A DNA stretch of 7,183 nt from assembly GCA_900540885.1 (NCBI GenBank), contig UQHJ01000099.1:1-7183 (forward strand), written 5' to 3'. Source of the stretch: an uncultured Prevotella sp. Lineage in GTDB: Bacteria > Bacteroidota > Bacteroidia > Bacteroidales > Bacteroidaceae. How positions within the stretch are numbered: position 1 is the first letter of the stretch; every line of letters starts with the position of its first letter. Both the position numbers and the translations under genes were made by a program. Shown piece after piece: positions 4,695 to 7,183 of this stretch. A model generated the notes under the pieces. It was not told the origin of the DNA and searched no databases. It saw only the letters and a program-made list of their open reading frames with translations.

Positions 4695-5589
4695 TTGAAC
4701 GTTCAGCGTCAATTGTGTTCATTAACGAGTCTGATACGTTCGAAACGACCTTGCGGCAAAACATTTTGCCACTCTCCTGTATCACCTTCCAATCGTCCAT
4801 CGTCAGCGCTTTTACGCTCCCCTTATAATAGAGGTAGTGTAGGGGAGTGAGCCGAACGAGACCAGGGAAGCTGCCCTTGTAAAGCTGTGCCCGTGTTCCA
4901 AAGCTTGAGTTGTACACAATCGTTTGGATACACATCTCGCTCGGTACGAAAGTTGTACGGAAGTAGCGTACCAAGGCGGGATTGGTATCTAATACTTTCT
5001 TGACATAGCGTGCACAGTCGAGTGTAATGGCCCAATAGTCCGAACCGAAGTAGATGTCACGCCTTACGCCATTTATCAATACCTGCGGACGGCGACGCAA
5101 TCCACAGATAGAAAGTAACGTGCGCGAGGCTACCACCAACTTATTTTTCAACCAACGATTGCGCAAGGGAAGGTCGCGAAAGGGGTGATAGTGGGTAATC
5201 TTGCGAAGTTGGTCTTGATTATCCGTGTGACTTAGGTTATAGCCACCAATAAACTCGGTGTCTTGATGTTCGATAAAGAAAGTATGAATGCGGTGGTTGC
5301 TCCACAAAGGGTAGTCTTGTGCACTCAAGCAAACCAAGTGCGTATAGTCGCGACCGCTATTGATGACGGCTTTAATTAGTTCGTATTGATAGGCCACTTG
5401 TTCCCATCCGCCCCAACTCACGTGGTGACGTGGCACAAAGTGTACCTTCTTAGGCAGCAAACGTCGGAAGGGCGCATCGTCTACATTGGCGTCTACGTGT
5501 ACATAAAAGTCGGCCTCATGATCGAGTGCAGCTATCAAACGCGCTAAGTGGTCAGGGTCAGTATAGGCCGATATAAGATATGCTAGCAT
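4684..5589 (-). CDS. GT14-family (Core-2/I-branching) glycosyltransferase
   Basis: A 301-residue cytosolic or membrane-associated glycosyltransferase, of the family related to beta-1,6-N-acetylglucosaminyltransferases. Family marks are the N-terminal AYLISAYTDPDHLARLI (3-19), FYVHVD (28-33), VSWGGWEQV (57-65), YTHLVCLSAQDYPL (82-95), FGSDYWAIT (181-189), VPSEMCIQTIV (215-225) and the late SGKMFCRKV (273-281). There is no signal peptide or clear membrane segment. In this phylum such genes usually serve capsule, O-antigen or other surface glycans; the sugar and acceptor here are unknown. It is not in a glycan cluster but alone between the biotin-carrier operon (convergent) and threonine ammonia-lyase (same strand, 136 bases upstream). 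Its last codons and stop lie in the long inverted repeat, so the C-terminus may have been changed by that element. Confidence 0.87.
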   Translation of the reverse strand: MLAYLISAYTDPDHLARLIAALDHEADFYVHVDANVDDAPFRRLLPKKVHFVPRHHVSWGGWEQVAYQYELIKAVINSGRDYTHLVCLSAQDYPLWSNHRIHTFFIEHQDTEFIGGYNLSHTDNQDQLRKITHYHPFRDLPLRNRWLKNKLVVASRTLLSICGLRRRPQVLINGVRRDIYFGSDYWAITLDCARYVKKVLDTNPALVRYFRTTFVPSEMCIQTIVYNSSFGTRAQLYKGSFPGLVRLTPLHYLYYKGSVKALTMDDWKVIQESGKMFCRKVVSNVSDSLMNTIDAERSITK

Positions 5590-5643
5590 TATTGGCTATG
5601 TTTTTTTTTAAATAACTAACTCTTTAGGGGGTAAAAATAGTTT

Positions 5644-5721
5644 GTTTAAAATTTTAAGGTTATAAAGTTAGTTTGATTGATAATCAACGTAATGTAACTT
5701 TATAACCTCCAAACTTAAAAC
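5644..5721. repeat. Palindrome between threonine ammonia-lyase and the glycosyltransferase
   Basis: Perfect 14-bp arms AGGTTATAAAGTTA (5657-5670) and complement (5695-5708) extend outward at 11 of 16 positions (5644-5659 against 5706-5721, counting the shared GG/CC). The 24-base interior contains a second hairpin, TTGATT-GAT-AATCAA (5673-5687). It begins 4 bases after the threonine ammonia-lyase stop on the minus strand, so it may protect or end that mRNA; there is no strong U-tract. Confidence 0.8.
5710..5717 (-). promoter_or_regulatory. Possible glycosyltransferase promoter -7 element
   Basis: On the minus strand TAAGTTTG fits TAnnTTTG, about 120 bases before the glycosyltransferase ATG. 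No TTTG is seen at the -33 distance, and the element overlaps the right arm of the palindrome. Read-through from threonine ammonia-lyase is an alternative. Confidence 0.3.
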
Positions 5722-5725
5722 TTGA

Positions 5726-6928
5726 TTACTTGCTATCTAAGATAGAATAACCTGCGGCTTCGATTGCCTGGTGTAGTTCGTCAATGTGCTTTTGGTCGCG
5801 CGTTTCGAGTACCATGCGAAGGTTGCACGAATTAACATCAGGACTTTCGCCATTACGCTCGTGGTGAATAGAGATAATGTTGCCGCCCAATTTACAGATA
5901 GCTTGGCAAAGACCAAGAAGTGACCCTGGACGGTCGGCCATCTCGATGAGCATCTCGGTAGTGCGGCCGCCCTTCATCAAACCACGATTGATGACACGAC
6001 TCAGTATCGTCACGTCGATGTTGCCACCGCTGACAATGCAACATACATTCTTGCCTGTAATATCAATTTTGTTGAACATGGCGGCTGCTACACTTACTGC
6101 ACCCGCTCCTTCGGCAATGAGTTTGTGTTGCTCAATCAAAGCGAGTATAGCGGCACAAATCTCGTCCTCCGTCACGCTCACGATGTCATCGACGTATTGT
6201 TGTACAATCTCGAAGGTGTGTACGCCAGGTTCTTTTACGGCAATGCCGTCGGCAATGGTCAACACGTTGGTGAGCGTTTCGATTTGGTTATGGTCAACGC
6301 TGTTCAACATACTGGGTGCTCCTTCTGCTTGCACACCTACTACGCGTACAGAGGGTTTGAGCGCCTTTACGGCATAAGCCACGCCACTGGCCAAACCGCC
6401 ACCGCCAATGGGTACAAAGATAACGTCGATGTCAGGATTTTCGTTTAGTATCTCCATGCCCACCGTGCCTTGTCCTGCTATCACCTGTTCGTCGTCGAAG
6501 GGGTGGATAAAGGTCATGTGTTTCTCTTCGTTGAGTTGCATGGCACGGGCATAAGCATCGTCGTAAACACCAGGTACGAGGCATACATCGGCTCCCATTT
6601 CGCGTGTGGCTTCCACTTTCGAGATAGGTGCTCCTGAAGGCATGCAGATAAGGGCGGGTATGCCATAACGGCGTGCGGCTAAAGCCACGCCTTGGGCGTG
6701 GTTGCCAGCAGAACAGGCTATGACGCCGTGTTCCTTTTCTTCTTCACTGAGTTGCGAGATCTTAAATCCAGCACCGCGCACTTTAAACGAACCTGTTACT
6801 TGTAGATTTTCGGGTTTCAGAAATACGTTTGCACTGGGATTGATCTTTTGCGTTGGAATGAGTTGCGTGCGACGCACCACATCTTTCAACATCGTAGAGG
6901 CTTTGTATATTAAGTCGAGTGTAAGCAT
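5726..6928 (-). CDS. ilvA: Threonine ammonia-lyase (threonine deaminase) with C-terminal ACT domain
   Basis: Deaminates L-threonine to 2-oxobutyrate and ammonia, the first step toward isoleucine or a catabolic route toward propionyl-CoA. It is a cytosolic fold-type II PLP enzyme. The PLP lysine is K49 in TGSFKVRGAG (45-54). Cofactor-binding motifs SAGNHAQG (73-80), GGGGLASG (175-182) and SGGN (300-303) are all present. A single ACT-like domain starts at about 327 (EMLIEMADRPGSLLGL) and runs to the end. At 400 residues it matches the short, one-ACT class rather than the roughly 510-residue form with two regulatory domains; feedback regulation cannot be read from sequence. I chose the ATG at 6926-6928: an upstream in-frame ATG at 7033 would add 35 unrelated residues and lie upstream of the promoter element at 6972-6979. 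Confidence 0.95.
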   Translation of the reverse strand: MLTLDLIYKASTMLKDVVRRTQLIPTQKINPSANVFLKPENLQVTGSFKVRGAGFKISQLSEEEKEHGVIACSAGNHAQGVALAARRYGIPALICMPSGAPISKVEATREMGADVCLVPGVYDDAYARAMQLNEEKHMTFIHPFDDEQVIAGQGTVGMEILNENPDIDVIFVPIGGGGLASGVAYAVKALKPSVRVVGVQAEGAPSMLNSVDHNQIETLTNVLTIADGIAVKEPGVHTFEIVQQYVDDIVSVTEDEICAAILALIEQHKLIAEGAGAVSVAAAMFNKIDITGKNVCCIVSGGNIDVTILSRVINRGLMKGGRTTEMLIEMADRPGSLLGLCQAICKLGGNIISIHHERNGESPDVNSCNLRMVLETRDQKHIDELHQAIEAAGYSILDSK

Positions 6929-6971
6929 ACCGTATATTGTGTTTTTGTTTGTAATTGAATAAAAGTAATTA

Positions 6972-6979
6972 CAAAAGTA
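6972..6979 (-). promoter_or_regulatory. Promoter -7 element for threonine ammonia-lyase
   Basis: On the minus strand TACTTTTG is a full match to TAnnTTTG, 43 bases before the ATG, giving a leader of about 35 bases. No strong TTTG is seen at -33. Its position supports the start codon at 6928 over the upstream one. Confidence 0.55.
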
Positions 6980-7071
6980 AACATTTTTATCGAACTTTAT
7001 GACACTTGTAAAAGAAATGTGTGGATAAAACATTAATTAAAAGATGTGTTTGTAGACTGCAATTTGTCAGC

Positions 7072-7114
7072 CTAATTGGGGGCGGTCTAATTGGGGGGCG
7101 GGTTTTTAACCCGC
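7072..7114. repeat. GC-rich direct repeats and small hairpin near the right edge
   Basis: CTAATTGGGGG occurs at 7072-7082 and again at 7087-7097, a 15-base period, each followed by a CGG-rich stretch. It runs directly into the hairpin GCGGGTT-TTT-AACCCGC (7098-7114). The motif resembles, inverted, CGCCCCCAGGTTAGG at the left edge (53-67). No gene is visible from 6980 to the end. Confidence 0.65.
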
Positions 7115-7121
7115 GGCAGCA

Positions 7122-7183
7122 GCAGGCTTTGAGCATCTACTTATAGTCGCTTAGCAACTATAAACAGATAAATTACAACCTGC
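7122..7183. repeat. Quasi-palindrome reaching the right window edge
   Basis: TTATAGT (7141-7147) and ACTATAA (7157-7163) are perfect arms around CGCTTAGCA, itself nearly palindromic. Pairing resumes farther out with ATCT/AGAT and with GCAGG (7122-7126) against CCTGC (7179-7183). The element may continue past the window end. Confidence 0.6.

Noticed and set aside
5877..6377. 166-codon open frame antisense to threonine ammonia-lyase
   Set aside because: It mirrors the conserved coding strand, has no start context or family resemblance, and is best explained as a shadow frame.
7020..7028. Perfect DnaA-box sequence (TTATCCACA on the minus strand), suggesting an origin
   Set aside because: It is a single copy upstream of threonine ammonia-lyase, without a cluster of boxes or nearby dnaA/dnaN; a 9-mer can occur by chance.
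6929..7033. 35-residue N-terminal extension of threonine ammonia-lyase
   Set aside because: The extra residues are low-complexity and unlike the family, and the -7 promoter element at 6972-6979 would lie inside the coding sequence.

Overview
The window looks like a chromosomal piece of an anaerobic Bacteroidota genome, most likely Bacteroidales and perhaps a Prevotella-like lineage. Three things point there. Start codons lack Shine-Dalgarno sequences and sit in A-rich contexts. Several genes are preceded by the Bacteroidota -7 promoter element TAnnTTTG. The gene content (a decarboxylase/carboxylase cluster with a separate biotin carrier, plus SerC, an ACT-domain threonine deaminase and a GT14 glycosyltransferase) also fits. 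The genus is inferred, not shown.

Layout from left to right. 1-579 is non-coding: a GC-rich edge with a perfect hairpin and a 21-bp tandem repeat, then a ~330-bp imperfect palindrome whose centre carries four 22-bp tandem repeats and a perfect 17-bp hairpin. 580-1650 (-) is serC. 1651-1966 is a divergent promoter region with an 18-bp-arm palindrome in the serC leader, a TCGCACAC/GTGTGCGA dyad, a good promoter for the + strand genes and a tiny leader ORF/hairpin. 1967-4401 (+) is a three-gene unit: carboxyltransferase (methylmalonyl-CoA decarboxylase alpha / propionyl-CoA carboxylase beta type), an 87-aa unknown, and a biotin carrier, closed by a strong terminator. 4517-4694 is a 64-bp near-perfect inverted repeat at the convergent junction. 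4684-5589 (-) is a GT14-family glycosyltransferase, and 5726-6928 (-) is threonine ammonia-lyase. 6929-7183 holds the threonine ammonia-lyase promoter and another GC-rich, palindrome-bearing edge.

The + strand genes probably form the carboxyltransferase and biotin-carrier parts of a biotin enzyme acting on methylmalonyl-CoA/propionyl-CoA, the last steps of propionate formation from succinate. No biotin carboxylase and no membrane beta subunit is encoded here, so the full enzyme must use partners from elsewhere. SerC (serine/PLP synthesis) and threonine ammonia-lyase (isoleucine synthesis or threonine use, giving 2-oxobutyrate and then possibly propionyl-CoA) are ordinary amino-acid metabolism.

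The genes are mostly familiar. The unusual part is the DNA between them: nearly every intergenic gap holds its own large inverted repeat, often built from short tandem units (8, 21 or 22 bp) and different in sequence from the others. The other item of interest is the 87-aa protein, whose first 31 residues align without gaps to the start of the neighbouring biotin carrier. I found no CRISPR array, tRNA, rRNA, transposase or defence gene.
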